A DNA stretch of 64,000 bases, taken from contig ML213512.1 in the NCBI GenBank assembly GCA_004369045.1, positions 863,510-927,509 of the forward strand, written 5' to 3'. A model generated the notes under the pieces. The model made no database searches. It worked only from the letters and a program-made list of their open reading frames with translations, and had not been told where the DNA came from. This document shows, in pieces, positions 20,299 to 32,023 of this stretch. This stretch comes from Heliocybe sulcata. Lineage: Eukaryota; Basidiomycota; Agaricomycetes; Gloeophyllales; Gloeophyllaceae. The position numbers were made by a program, and so were the translations under genes. Each line of letters starts with the position of its first letter. Positions within the stretch are counted from its first letter, which is position 1.

Positions 20299-22290
20299 TT
20301 GACGCCTGTTGCCTTGGACTTAGGAGGCCCCTCGCCCAGTACAATATTGCATGGCGCCGGCGATGCATTGGATGATACAACCAGCGGTAGACCCGACCCA
20401 TCCGCTGTCTCACGCGTCTGGAGTCCTCTCTGTGGGTTGCAGAGCACAACGAACCCAGGGTCATCGATTCCATCGCCTGCTTCCGGTGCGCCGGAGGTGC
20501 ATAGGTCTCCTGATCCAGACAGCACGGTATCGGCGGTTGCCAGAGCGCCCGTGCGTACCCATGTTCCACTTCAAGACCCTCCAGCTGATGGATGGCGCCC
20601 ACATATCCTGTCGCCGGAGATGGCGGATTTGGACTGTAGGGCTCTGGGTGCGAAGGGCGTCTTGCAGCTGCTCAATCAAGTCCTTAGCCATGAACTAGGG
20701 ACAGAGATCCTTATGTCCGATCCCGGTGTCGATGAGCTCTTGAAGCGGCTTGTCGAAGGAGATGACGCGGTTGACTTCGGCAGTTTGTATGGACGAGTGC
20801 GCGGCCTCTGGGAGCAACGCCATTACTGGCCGACGGGCAAACACACGGCGATCAGACCGTTCCATGACGTCAAGAAGCGGTACATGCTGCTGGTCGAATA
20901 CAGCAATCACATCTACAAGGCTAGGAAAGCAGCTGTGAGCCATAACTTCATTAATCGACGCGGCGCCAATCGGAGCCTGCCTGACTGGCACGCTTGGCCT
21001 CGGCGCCTCTGGGATCTGCACGCGCATCGTATTGTGCCCTACCATTTCGCTTTCCGCTGGGACTACCATGAGTTCAATGGGTATGCCTCTTACGATGCTG
21101 TGTCACACAGCTGGACGTCTACGATGTTGGGTGGATCTGGTCTCAGCACTGCTGTCAACGGTCATGAATGGCCTGTCCCACTACCGCATGGAGTTTCACT
21201 TGAAGCCGTGCGCAATGAGCTACTCCACCTCGGAGCGGAATATGTCTGGCTCGATGTAGTGTGCCTAAGGCAACAGGGCAGCACACGCGAAGACCTTCGT
21301 GCTCATGAGTGGGCTGTTGATATACCCACCATCGGCGATATATATCAGTCAGCTAGGAGGATTGTCCGCTACTACAATGGCTTGGGAATTGCTTTCCAGT
21401 GCCCTGGCTGGACTGATGAACGGCACTGGCTTCGCCGTGTATGGACAATTCAGGAGATTCGTAAAGGCTCGATAATTGCAGGGCTGCCTCAGGGATTGAC
21501 GGCGGACATGCTTCCCGACGTCACCAACAAAAGCGGCAAGTCATTCAGGTCTTACTTGATCCCCGTTGAGGGATTAGAACATGTGGGCACAGTACACTCC
21601 ATGTCACAATTGCTGCGGCTTGCCAAGGAGCTTCAGAGTCGACACGCCACAAAAGAGATTGACAAAGTCGCCGCCTTCGGAGCACTGCTCGATGGCTTGG
21701 ACTATATACCGTTGTATAGGGCGGATATGAACCTTGAGGAAGCCTGGCGTCGCCTACTTCAATGCATGTCTAGGAGGTTGCTGGATAAGCTCATATGGGG
21801 ATATTGTAGACCTGGGACAGGCAGATGTAAGTGGCGGCCATCGTGGAACCAGCTAATGCACGAACAGCTTGAGTATATCGATGTCGGACGCATTCTGGTT
21901 CCAGATAGGATGTGCGCCGAGATCCTCAACACCGGTTATGCATCACGAGGGTGCTACCTGTTGACGGGTGAAGCAGAGCTTTCCTGGGAGTGCGGAGATG
22001 ACCAGCAAGCCGAAGGACAGGTGCAATACTCCGATGCGGTTGTGCATCACCTGGAGTTCCGCATACCTGGTGGATCCGGGCAGGAGCATCGGAGTGAAGA
22101 GACGGCCCGACTGCTCGCGAATGCCCTGCGGTGGAATCGGATGAGAGCCGCCTGCGTAATGGTATGCAGGGAAGTCAGAACTCCGAGCGGTGAGACGGGA
22201 TATGAGAAGATCCATGTTATAGCTACCGGGGATATTGATCGTCTCCTCGAGGAAGCAGAGCGCGAAGAGATTACTGCAATTTTTATATAA
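20299..22290 (+). CDS. HET-domain (heterokaryon incompatibility-type) protein
   Basis: Predicted cell-death or incompatibility effector; in ascomycetes HET domains trigger death when non-self is recognised. The frame is open from 20284 without introns. The first ATG is at 20620 (556 aa); 20299 is a TTG, and the Pro/Ser-rich stretch 20299-20619 is coding only if an upstream exon joins it. Seen: AVSHSWTS at about 21098 (the S-H-x-W entry of HET), YVWLDVVCLRQQGS at about 21241 (matching the HET core Y-x-W-I/L-D-x-x-C-I/L-x-Q), then IVRYYNGLG, and HWLRRVWTIQEI (the R-x-W-T-x-Q-E block). The block WPRRLWDLHAHRIVPYHFA before it is, from memory, typical of the agaricomycete subtype. An N-terminal helical region and a C-terminal region of about 300 residues are of unknown fold. 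No NACHT, WD or TIR part is attached. The HET assignment is firm; the role is inferred. Confidence 0.88.
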   Translation: MTPVALDLGGPSPSTILHGAGDALDDTTSGRPDPSAVSRVWSPLCGLQSTTNPGSSIPSPASGAPEVHRSPDPDSTVSAVARAPVRTHVPLQDPPADGWRPHILSPEMADLDCRALGAKGVLQLLNQVLSHELGTEILMSDPGVDELLKRLVEGDDAVDFGSLYGRVRGLWEQRHYWPTGKHTAIRPFHDVKKRYMLLVEYSNHIYKARKAAVSHNFINRRGANRSLPDWHAWPRRLWDLHAHRIVPYHFAFRWDYHEFNGYASYDAVSHSWTSTMLGGSGLSTAVNGHEWPVPLPHGVSLEAVRNELLHLGAEYVWLDVVCLRQQGSTREDLRAHEWAVDIPTIGDIYQSARRIVRYYNGLGIAFQCPGWTDERHWLRRVWTIQEIRKGSIIAGLPQGLTADMLPDVTNKSGKSFRSYLIPVEGLEHVGTVHSMSQLLRLAKELQSRHATKEIDKVAAFGALLDGLDYIPLYRADMNLEEAWRRLLQCMSRRLLDKLIWGYCRPGTGRCKWRPSWNQLMHEQLEYIDVGRILVPDRMCAEILNTGYASRGCYLLTGEAELSWECGDDQQAEGQVQYSDAVVHHLEFRIPGGSGQEHRSEETARLLANALRWNRMRAACVMVCREVRTPSGETGYEKIHVIATGDIDRLLEEAEREEITAIFI

Positions 22291-23796
22291 CCCAAAGAGA
22301 CCGCTAGCTTAGCATGTACAACTGTCTATGTACTTGAGAATTCTGTCTCTGAGTCGAAATGGCGATGAAAGCAAGAGCGTAGCTCGACAACGGGTCGCAG
22401 CATGGGTTGTGGTACCATCCCACCATGGAGGTTAGTCTATTGACTGCACTCGCATTCGTCTACGTCCAACAGGACATTGACTTGAAGTTTCTGGAGCCGG
22501 GGGATGGATTATACGATCCGAAAATGTGTGGCAGGCGAATGGCGAGAACGAGGGCCACGACGTTCTCTGCGATCCAGGACACGCGTATGAGGAAGCAACC
22601 GTCGGCAATGCGGAGGTGCTACATACCGTCTCGAGTAACGTTGCCGCGTGTAGTGACGACCGACGAGACGAAAGGTGGTTGTCACTATACGGCCGTATCT
22701 TATACCTCCATAGATCTATCGAAGGCCCCGTCCTTCGACCAGCAGCAGGCCGGTACCAGATATATCGCACGCAGACAAGCTTTGGTTGATCAAGGCGTTG
22801 CTCAAATCGCCCGTATCCGCTCATGAAATCAGCAGGATCGACGACTGGCACGTTCTGCCCGGCTGGGGGAAGGCATCCAGACCCCAGAATCCTGCGTCAA
22901 GCACCTGCATCTGAACGTGAGCGCTGCGTGGACTAGCAGCACATAAAATTCAGCAAAACCATAGACATGCCAGTCTAGAACGATTGCAAACACCGGTAGG
23001 ACGTGCTCTATGCGGGAAAACGGAGGCGGGATGCATGACACGATAAGCATGGCAGTCGACAACAAAGTCGTCGTTGTGACGAAATCAGCGCAGTCGCACA
23101 GGAGTCATTGGAACGTGTGCGGAAGGTCGGGCTGCCGGGGAATGCCATTCCTCCCCTCAGGCCGTGGCAGTTATGTATCTGCAATCAAAGCACCATAGAA
23201 GAACATGCGGTGTTTCAGAACTAGTAGGTAGCAATGCGACCTTACTTGCAGTACGCCGCCAGCGATGTCTCTTCGGATCTTGAGACTCGTGAGATGCACT
23301 CATGCACATCATATTAATATAGACGATTTGCTAGCGTTGGTGCAGCATCTGGGTCGACTAGCTGGAGTCTTAGCATCACCAGCACGAACGCCCTTTGAGT
23401 AGGAGCGAGGGAGATGGCCTCCCGTGATAACCACTAGTGACAACGATAGATGCGGTATGTCCAACTAGATCTGCTTGCCGTGCTTGCCACTTCAATGTAG
23501 ATAATGCACAATCCCCACGATGTCGAAGCTCGGACGTACAAGGCTGAAGAATCATGATTTCTATCTTGCCTGTCCGCGATGTCGGCCCTTCGAAGCGCTG
23601 ACTTTGCATGAGTATGCTGATAAAGCACCAGCGCGTCGGCGATGAGGACTTCTCGTCTATAGTGAACATTAATAACAGTACTACTCAGCGAGCAATGGCT
23701 TCGCGATACTTCGCCGAAGCATGAGTAAGCCAAACACTGCGTGTCCGAATCGCGCTATAACAGCTCCCAGCACGTCATACGATCTTGTGACCTGAC
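22291..23796. other. intergenic region, possible membrane-protein debris
   Basis: Minus-strand ORFs near 22829-23065 contain hydrophobic stretches (HVLPVFAIVLDWHVYGFAEF) and one at 23434-23733 reads REVLIADALVLYQ, slightly like the seven-TM family at 27.6 and 54.0 kb. They cannot be joined into a gene and may be remnants. Confidence 0.3.
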
Positions 23797-23797
23797 A

Positions 23798-23805
23798 TAT
23801 ATAAG
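23798..23805 (+). promoter_or_regulatory. TATA box of the CmcJ-like gene
   Basis: TATATAAG lies 62 bp upstream of the ATG at 23867, at normal spacing for a fungal core promoter with a short leader. Confidence 0.6.
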
Positions 23806-23866
23806 CCACTTAATATATGAAGGAGGATCCTTACTCACAGGAACTAACAGGACACTCACCAGCACA

Positions 23867-24820
23867 ATGTCGACGGTCACAGCGAACCTAAGCTACTTCG
23901 TCCAGCCGAAGGACGGCTCCAAGCCCTATCAAGCCGTGGTAGAAGGCCCGAACAACGAGCAACGGTTGGAGAGGAACTATACCCTCGAGCAGCGGGCAGT
24001 CGAGATCGAGAACGTCCGAGGGAAGGAGAGGGAGTATACCCTCGACAAGAACGGGTTTCAATTCTACAAGGTCCCCAGTAAGCACGAGGACTTTACGGAC
24101 GACGACGCTATTCGGGAGGAGTACTACCCCGAGAGTGTCGAGCTGATCAAGAAGCTCACGGGTGCCAGCCAAGTCGTCCTGTTCGACCATAGTAAGTCCT
24201 GATATGGAAAGCACGCGGAAGAACCCTGACCGTCTCGCAGCCGTACGCCGCAGAGTCCCAGACAAAGACGGCGACTGGCGTTCCGCGGGCTCCACGACGC
24301 GCCAGCCCGCCACTACCGTCCACGTTGACCAGAGCACGGGCGCAGCCATCACCCGCGTCCACCGCCACCTCCCCCCGGTCGACGCCGAGGCAGCCCTGCG
24401 CAGGCGCTTCCAGATCATCAACCTATGGCGTCCTGTTCGGCACGCCGCGCTCGACTGGCCCTTAGCGTTCTGTGACTTTACAAGTGTGAACGCGGAGGAG
24501 GGAGGAGACGTGGTTCCAACGGATCTGAGGAACACGACGTATGTTGGGGAGACGATGAGTGTGAGGTACAATCCGGGGCATAGGTGGAAGTATTTGAAGG
24601 GGATGGAGCCGGACGAGTTCGTGCTGATCAAATGGTGAGGTCTTGAGGATTCGAGTCTATATGGAGAACTGACCTTTGTTGACAACGGTATTGCAGCTTT
24701 GATTCTAAGGACGGTGTCGCGAAATTCACGCCGCACACTGCCTTCCAAGATCCCAGTACTCCTTCGCATGCGCCGTTCAGAGAGTCTATCGAGCTGAGGG
24801 CATTAGTCTTTTACGACTGA
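23867..24820 (+). CDS. CmcJ/AsaB-type 2-oxoglutarate-Fe(II) oxygenase-like protein
   Basis: Member of the fungal CmcJ-like family, which hydroxylates or desaturates small molecules, often in secondary metabolism. Exons 23867-24191, 24241-24634 and 24697-24820 (introns 49 and 62 nt), 280 aa, the usual size. Family blocks seen: an N-terminal LSYFVQPKDGSKPYQ; HVDQSTGAAITRVHRHLP with the H-x-D pair of the metal site; RRRFQIINLWRPVRHAALDW; MSVRYNPGHRWKYLKGMEPD; then C-F-D-S-K-D-G-V-A, FTPHTAFQDP, and RESIELRALVFYD at the end. The second metal histidine is probably in FTPHTAF. Splicing restores DHT-VRRR and IK-CFDS exactly as the family requires. No synthase or P450 gene lies next to it, so it is not visibly part of a biosynthetic cluster and its substrate is unknown. 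Confidence 0.9.
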
Positions 24821-25496
24821 GGGGTGCAGTTTGCACCTGCGTCATACCGTGATGCGCGGCGTTCTAGTACGATAATGAATATTCTGGAGCCCTACCCCAT
24901 GTTGCCCATGCAGGACTCCGTTCGATAATGTACACTCATTGATCATCGTCCGTCAGCCATGGCCAACAGGTGTTCAAAGACCAAGGGCTAGAACTAAAGA
25001 CTGGTCAATCAGTATGGAGACCCTCCACAAGGTGCAGACTCACACCTTCCGTGACCCAAGACCTGTTATGCCGTCCATATGCTGTCAATAGAGCCGCGAC
25101 ATCCATTCAACAAATCACACAGGAGATCCAGCTCCAATGTTGGTTTGACGAAAGGACGACGTGAATTGTCGACAGGACCTCCCAAGGATTCATGAAGGAG
25201 ACCTCGCGAACGCACTCTGGCCTCTCTACAAGATCAGCATTCTGTCGACAGATCCACGTCCTCCATCCATCAATCCAGACAAAGAGCTCACCTGCTCGTC
25301 TGGCCTGGTCACAGAACGGCGAGGACTGTCGACCGCCGCAGACAGAGCAATGCAGTGATAAGCACCGGCAAAGCCCGAAGCTGTGGCCTACGCGCGACTG
25401 ATAAACGAGACGCGACTCGCTAAATATAACTTCACTCTCTCTCTCCCCCCCACTTCTCCCTACTCAACCAGCTTCTCTTGATCTCCGTCAGACATT
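24821..25496. other. intergenic region with promoter of the next gene
   Basis: No ORF of note. A CT-rich tract (25431-25475) preceded by TAAATATAAC at 25421 gives a plausible core promoter for the gene starting at 25497. Confidence 0.5.
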
Positions 25497-26842
25497 ATGT
25501 TTTCTCTGAATTGGTTCCGCGACAGCACGAGCACCCCGATGGACGAGGGTGACCATATGGATGTCGTGAATGATGTGCAGAGTGCGGGTGTGGCCGCCAC
25601 AGTAGATGAAGGACGCCCTGCATCTCGAGCAGACGCGAGGGAGAGGATACTAAAGGTAGGTTTACTCTCAAAGCAATGATCTGGGTAGATAATTGAGGCT
25701 GGCTTGTTAGATGAGTCGCCAGCGGTGGCCCGCTCCTACGACGAGTGGCGCCACACCGACTCTCGACGCCCTCGCAAGCGCACCCAACGCGTCTGAGAGC
25801 ATCATTGACAGACTACTGAAGGTACCTGTTCTTCATTATCTCCTCTCTCCCATAAGGCTGAGGTGGCGGTCAGCTCAAGCACGAACGATGGGGCACGACC
25901 CTCCCCCTAGGCGTACCCTCGGACATCGAGGTACCGCCGCCTACTTGCGACTTACACCATCCCCGACCCAAGTACGGGTGGCAGACGCACGTATGGGTCT
26001 ACGACGAGTCGGTTCTGGCAGAGGAGACGGGAGAGTGTTTGACGCCACACGAGCCTGCCACACCTATAACACCCACATCGCCCGCCATTGACGGAGCAGC
26101 CGAGATACAGTACGGCTTCCCGGTTTGTGAGCCAAAGCCCCTTCCGTGGGACGCGAGGCCCGCTTGGATCGACGTCGAGACCTGGGATCTCGCTGCCTTC
26201 ACGCCTCCATGGCTGCTCGACGCCGACCTTGCGGCATATGAGAATGAGGGCAGTGTCTGGGCACAGTCGGAGACCACAGACATGCCGTACGACGATGCGA
26301 TACTGTACTTTAACACGCTCAAGCGTGAGCTAGAGAAGAGAACGGTGGTGCTCTACGAGGACCCTCCCCTGTGTACCTTCGGCTCACTCACAGACGGCTT
26401 CGAATCATGGGACGACTGCATGCCGACCTTGGGCGGCAACGAGCACAACGTGTACAACCCGTTTGTGGAGGACGCGCGAGCGCACGCCGACAGGATGCTC
26501 CGCCTCTCGCTGGACATGGCGACCGCCAGCTCTTCTTCGGCTACGACGCCACATGGCTATGATTGCGTCTCGTCTTCGAGTCTCGGAGGCGAACCTGTCC
26601 CTCGCTCGGACTACAGTATGCGGCCTGCCTCGCGCGATGTGCGGGAGCATGTGGACTACGGCGTCATAGGTCGGCCCAAGCCGCAGCAGTCGGGACATAT
26701 TGACTGCCGCTTGCCTGGTGTAGAAGAGCCGATGTGGCACAGGGACGACAATTCACATCTTTGCGAGATTGAGGGGGTCGACAGAGTCTTGTCCAGTGTA
26801 CGCGACAATCAGGGCGCATTCGAATTCCATCTCGTCGTCTAG
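25497..26842 (+). CDS. hypothetical protein, three exons
   Basis: Not recognised. Exons 25497-25655, 25711-25821 and 25874-26842, all phase 0, 412 aa, with introns of 55 and 52 nt. The second junction joins IIDRLLK to LKHERWGTTLPLG. The N-terminal 90 residues are polar, with two similar ends (RERILK and IIDRLLK). The next region is Pro-rich with aromatic residues (PKYGWQTHVWVYDESVLAEE). After that come PWDARPAWIDVETWDLAAF, a helical IRYFNTLKRELEKR-like segment, and a Ser-rich tail. There is no signal peptide, TM segment or zinc ligand pattern. It starts behind a TATA-like box and a CT tract, as expected for an expressed fungal gene. It is acidic overall and probably cytosolic or nuclear. The gene model is good; the function is unknown. 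Confidence 0.6.
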
Positions 26843-27589
26843 CGAGGTCATACACGGGCCACTTACTGGTCTTCATCGTGGATGGACATTCTCAACGTGA
26901 TTGGATCCTATTTCTTTATCAGGACTTTGGAGACGGAGTCAAAGAAATCAGATGTGTACTTATACGTATCTCGCACTTTATCGAGTCGAACAAACATTGT
27001 CGCTTTTGTCGGAACCAGTGCCAGTGTGCCTTCCCGCGAGATAGCGAGGAGACGAGGTGGTGGTTACGAGCAGAACGACCTCGCAGGGCAATTCTTTACT
27101 TGGATTTACAGTCAGCGAGACGGTTGCGATCACACTTCCCTCACTTCATGGAACTAGCGCGTGCAAAGTACTGGCTGCGTTGAGTATTTGCGTGGCATTG
27201 TTCATAATGCGTGGAGTGTACCGCGTGGAGTTTAACTGAATAGCACCATGGGATTGCGTGCCACAGCTGTGCACGTGACATTCGTCCCAAGAAGGCTTCG
27301 CCATATGCTCTTTCATGCAAGTACGACAATAGCTGATCGTCAATATTAGGGAGACTGTCCCAGGCTCATGCTGAACGCACTAGTCTGTTCGTTTTTCAGC
27401 TTCAAATGCAGCATTTCGACACCGGCACGAGCTGGAGAATCTTCGATGTGTACACAAGCCCCTCGACTGTTACCCAGACGCACTGGGATGTTGCGGACGC
27501 TACTAGGCTTCTAGCTTTGCATTAGCCTCAATGGTCGACCTCTCCACCCCTGCGGGCATCCTAAACCATCGTGCACCGAGACCGTAATC
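26843..27589. other. intergenic region
   Basis: Only overlapping short ORFs in several frames; nothing supportable. Confidence 0.4.
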
Positions 27590-29093
27590 TCATACTATGG
27601 GTGCCTTGGAATCGTGAACGCTGGTTTTCGACCAGGGCTCCAGGTCTGCGTCCTCTGTCATGCTATCCCTAGGTCCAAGCGCAAATACAAGCTGCGTCCC
27701 GACCGTATCTGCTGCCTCCGACACATTCTCAGTCGACTTCGCCGTTGTCACCAGAATTGTCACCACAGTGGGAATCACAGCCTGTATCCGTCTTTCTTCA
27801 GTGACCATAAAGAGGGATATGCCTGATATCACTATACGTACCACTGTATAATAAAGCAGGACCTCACTGGCATTCTGCGGCAGAATAAGATTGGCGCTGA
27901 GCTTGCGGCGGACATGCGCAGCGCTCACCTTGGCGAGTGGCCCGCACGCGGTAACGAGAGATGTTAACATGACGATGATCACCAACACCGCGTAGAGGAC
28001 TCCAGACTCCAGACTAGCGAAGCAACAGGTCTGAGAGTTAGGATAATCGCAGAGTGAACAATGAGATACCTTACATGATATGGGCAATTCGGGAGTAGCG
28101 CGCCGATCTCCGAGAAGACTCCGGGATAGATGCTGCCATATGCCATATCCTGCGGGCTACATCCCCAAAAGCGTCAGACACTGTCGCGGGTAGAAAAAGA
28201 CGGGCGTACAAATCCCTACCGTCATGCTGAGATTCAACAGCAGCATGCAAATATAATACGCTTTGTTCACCCCATCGACAACGGCACTTTCTCGATAATA
28301 CTCTGGAGAGAGCGGATTCGGCCAGACTGCTTGAAGCGCGATCTGGTGAGCAAGGGCCTCGGTTTCGAGCACCGCTATTCCCAGGCCTACATATGATGTT
28401 TCAGAGCACGGCCAGGTGGAGAAGACATGCGAGAGTCTCACCAACTTCTACTGTCATGAGAATGATGGAATACACCACCACAGTTCGTTTATAGCACCAT
28501 AGGACAGCGCAGCGCCACACCTGCAGTGGTGATCGATCCAGTGCGGCAAATGATTTCCGTACAGTTCATACGTACCAACAATCCATCTGCTAAGGTGCTA
28601 CACGGTCATCAGCCTGTCTCGGTCACATCTGTTCACGGCCATTGGATAGATACCCACATATTCACTCCAAAGATACACGTGTGCACCATACGCAAGAACC
28701 CCTGCATCTTCCGCTGCGAGAGCTCGCCCGTCGTGCTGTCGTAGGCAATATCATGTATCAAGAACTTCAACGTGCTGTACGTGTTGATTGCGAAATTGAT
28801 ACTTGTGCTTATGAAGAGGAAGACAATGAGCGCGATCAACGTCGCGTGTACACGAGACTGGAGCACCTTGCGGCCCGCGTAGACCAGCGAGGCGCTGAAC
28901 AGTACGGCGTATGTCCCTGTTATGGCAGGGCGAGTCAGCAGGGACAGACAGCACCGCGTGGAAGGTAATCACCGTAGAGGCCAGCCTCAAGCTACGGCAG
29001 GGAAGGTAAGCCGTCCACGTGCACTCCATGTCAGACAGACTCAGACTGTCGACTCACAAACAAAAGGACCTTAAACTGGGACGCGGTGGACAT
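27590..29093 (-). CDS. orphan fungal seven-TM membrane protein, paralog 1
   Basis: Predicted multi-pass membrane protein of a large agaricomycete family without assigned function. Start ATG at 29093: MSTASQFKVLLF, then a very short exon coding LEAGLYG, then a long exon with GTYAVLFSASLVYAGRK, HATLIALIVFLFISTSINFA, and MVHTCIFGVN. Later exons carry AVWPNPLSPEYYRESAV, YYICMLLLNLSMTVG, LESGVLYAVLVIIVMLTSLV, NASEVLLYYTV, and IQAVIPTVVTILV with a hydrophilic tail ending at 27590. Each block has a counterpart in the same order in the gene at 54043-55495, including the tiny second exon. The exact splice sites in the middle third were not all resolved. Membership is judged by paralogy and hydrophobic pattern; receptor or transport functions are speculation. 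Confidence 0.6.
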
Positions 29094-30609
29094 GCTCAGC
29101 AAGGGCAGGCCTTTGGTCCCAAGATGAAAGGTAAGAGTAAGTGGTCGAGATCCCAAGGAGGACTCGCAAAGAGACAACGTCGCCTGAGGTGCTCATATAC
29201 TATGGTCGCATGCCGTGAATCGCGGCATGGTACGGCTGCGTTCCGTCAATCATGCAGCTATGCAGGCAAGCAAATGAGCCCGGATCCTACCGTATGGCAT
29301 GGCCGTTGACACTGACACAGGTATATGGCACAAACCAAGGTTGAGACATGCGGTTCCTAACAATGTAGTTAGTTATGAACTATCATTGGGTGCGGAAATA
29401 GCCATCCTACGTCAATAGATGGTGTCGACATGTCAAGTGTTGTTTAATATTGCCAAAGTCCTGACGCTCGCGCTGTCATTGGCGGACCAGAACAAGCACC
29501 AACACCGTCCTCTGGGTGAGAGTACGAAACAGATTTTCTCAACAGCATCATAAAACTGAAGATCATATCTGCGATGAAAGATGGGCGAAGCAGGACGCTG
29601 TTCCCCAGTTTCAGCGGAGCGAATAAGAAAACATAGCAACCATTCGTACTGCAGCCGCGAGTGCTGAAGATGCCGTTCTATCTCTAGAAACGTATGACTA
29701 TCTCTCCTCGAATATTCGTGAGCTGGACCTGCAGGACAGTATTAGCCCATGGATAGTCTAGCACATATATCATAATGACAGTATACGCACCCATCACTCA
29801 TACTTCTGACTGCTCCATTGAAGCGCCATCCGACGATGTCTCTCCTGTGATACCATCCGAACGCATGAGAGATCTCGAAGCGCGATGCCCTGAACAAGCG
29901 GTATTGCGACCGAGGGCCCTGAAACGGTGAGCACCGTCAGTGTCATACCATAGCGGTCGGAAGTAGAGGGGAGGGAATACCAGGCGATGCTGCGTCGCCG
30001 CCGGGCATGGTAAGCTCGCAGTGTGAGACATTGTTCGTGAAGGACCATCATGTTGACAGTGTATTGAAACACTAGTGGTATATGTTTACGTACCGCCACA
30101 AAAGTTAGTCATTTGAGTCGATGGAATGGGATACGCTGTGGCGGACGGCGGTGATGGTGAGAGAGAAGGCGCTATCGTGCTGATCCACGGAGATGGTTCC
30201 GAGTGACGCGGCGTCAGGCTCTATTGCGCTCACAGCAGGCTGCGCAGTCTGACGGCCTTTCCTCACATCTGCATAGGTATATAGACCGATACCCCTTGTC
30301 CACGACCGTGGGCGAGTGGCGTTGGACTACATACTCCAGCCGTGTATTCTCGCGGCCTCCGCCGCGATTCCGTCATACTCGGCCACAGAGTCCGACAGGC
30401 ACCTATAGCCATCCCATCGTAAGTACGCGTACGATGGCGCGCCCAGGCGGTCGGGTCCATATCCATAATGAGGTCGCAGATGCGACCGAGACTGCATGAC
30501 CACGCGGTAGTCCTATTCGGCTAACCTCTCCGTACCTACACCCAAAATTCAGTACAAATACACAGAACTTACATATACTTCTTCACGCCTCCTTCCATTC
30601 CCTTCCGCC
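29094..30609. other. intergenic region
   Basis: Short ORFs only. A minus ORF at 29794-30099 and a plus ORF at 30203-30499 lack domains and joinable exons. Confidence 0.4.
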
Positions 30610-31763
30610 CTAGAACTCCTCCACCCCAACAACCTCCCGCTCCTCTCCAATCAGCACCCTCACGCCCTTTCCTATCCAGCGCGGCTGCGCGCGGACGCCC
30701 GTCGACGGGTCGGTGTAGCCTTTGCCGCCGTTCTGTGTGTCAGATATACGGGAGCGGGAGGAGAGAGACGTACCTTGTGTGACTCCCTCTGAGAAGAAGA
30801 CGTACCCGGGGATATAGCGGTCGACAAATCTGCGGCGCACGGTTTTGTCAGTCAAGAACGGAAGATGAGTGGAGGGAGGACGGGAGGATGGGGTAGGGAG
30901 CAAGGGAGCAAGAGAGGAGAGCAAACTGACGATTTGACCGCGTCGTCGCTCATACCCTTCCCGCCGTTCTTAGCTTTCATATTGTGCTCTTGTTCGAGGC
31001 GCCATTTATATATCAGAGAGTAAGGCGAGATAGGACGAGAGGGGCGGGGTGTGAGCTTCATCACCGACGACACGGTCAGTTTAGGAGGTCAACGGGAAGC
31101 ACGGGGAGGAGAGCGTACCTGGACAAACACATCCAGCATCTCCCACCACCCGACGTATTCTCGCAGGCGCCGGTTGATATCCACGATATCCTCCTTCCTC
31201 ACAAACGCGCGCAGATCGAGCGCGTCGCCCTCGCTTCTCTCAATCTGCCCTGGCGCGCCCTCCCACATGCGCTCGAGCTCCTCATCCGCCAACGGTGCAA
31301 ACCCGACAAACCATCCCTCCAGCAGCATCACGTCTATCGGCGGGGCCACTCTGACACCGCCAGGCAGCCTATCGCCCTCTCCCTCATTCGAACTCTTCTC
31401 GAACACAGGCAGCACCGCCTCCCGCCCCTCCCTCAGCGCCCTCAGCACTGCGCCCCCAACCTGAATGTCATGCGTCCCCGGCAGCCCGCGCCCCTGCAGC
31501 AGCCTGTTCTCCTTGCTCTCTTCCGCGACCTTTCGGAGGAGGGCGTGCGGGAGGTAGAGGTCGTCAATGGAGAGGACACAGACGGAGAGGGCGTGAGGCG
31601 AGGAAGAGAGGTAGCGCTGGAGGGATGAGGTGAGGAATGTCTTGCCAGACCCTTGTGGGCCTTGGATGCCGACGAGCAGGGGCGAGGCGCGCGGGGAGGG
31701 TGGGAGGTGGGCGAGGATGTGCGACGCGATCGGGGGGACGGCGGGGGGAATCAGGTCTGACAT
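30610..31763 (-). CDS. D-glycerate 3-kinase-like P-loop kinase (GLYK/Tda10 family)
   Basis: ATP-dependent kinase related to plant glycerate kinase and yeast Tda10; the plant enzyme makes 3-phosphoglycerate in photorespiration, and in fungi the substrate is less certain. Exons 31763-31119, 31055-30931, 30829-30774 and 30719-30610 (introns 63, 101 and 54 nt), 311 aa. Seen: a Walker A P-loop GIQGPQGSGKTFL (residues 32-44), SIDDLYLP (the Asp-rich element after the second strand), GRGLPGTHDIQ, VMLLEGWFVGF, then across the splice IYKWRLEQEHNMKAK, GMSDDAV, and FVDRYIPGYVFF. All are family hallmarks in the right order. The start ATG is the first in frame and lies 27 codons before the P-loop strand, so a long organelle-targeting leader is unlikely. 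Intron 2 is unusually CT-rich. Confidence 0.9.
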
Positions 31764-31813
31764 CGTGCGTGCGCTGATTCGGTGAAAGGTGAAACGGGCT
31801 CTGAGGGTAAGTG

Positions 31814-32023
31814 TCAGCGCGGCGGTGGTAGAGGGAGGAGCCCCAGCGCAAGCAAGCAGAGGCGCCGGTAGACGGGGACGACGACGGCAACGGGCAATGA
31901 GAGGACGGCCCAGCGGAGGTAGTGGGCTGGGCTGAAGAGGAAGCCTTTGGATTGGACTTTGACGAGGACTGGGCGCAGGGCGAGCAGAGCCGGATCGACC
32001 AAGGGGAGCTCATACAAGCTCAT
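31814..32023 (-). CDS. possible small membrane protein or upstream ORF
   Basis: A 69-aa ORF beginning ATG-AGC-TTG, with VKVQSKGFLFSPAHYLRWAV followed by a hydrophobic stretch LSLPVAVVVPVYRRLCLLAL and a Pro-rich end. It stops 50 bp before the glycerate kinase ATG on the same strand. It could be a small gene, an upstream ORF of the kinase transcript, or the first exon of something unrecognised. Confidence 0.25.
   Translation of the reverse strand: MSLYELPLVDPALLALRPVLVKVQSKGFLFSPAHYLRWAVLSLPVAVVVPVYRRLCLLALGLLPLPPPR

Noticed and set aside
22407-23733. Third seven-TM paralog on the minus strand
   Set aside because: Only scattered hydrophobic stretches; none of the diagnostic blocks (LE..LYG, VWPNPL..EYYR) is present.
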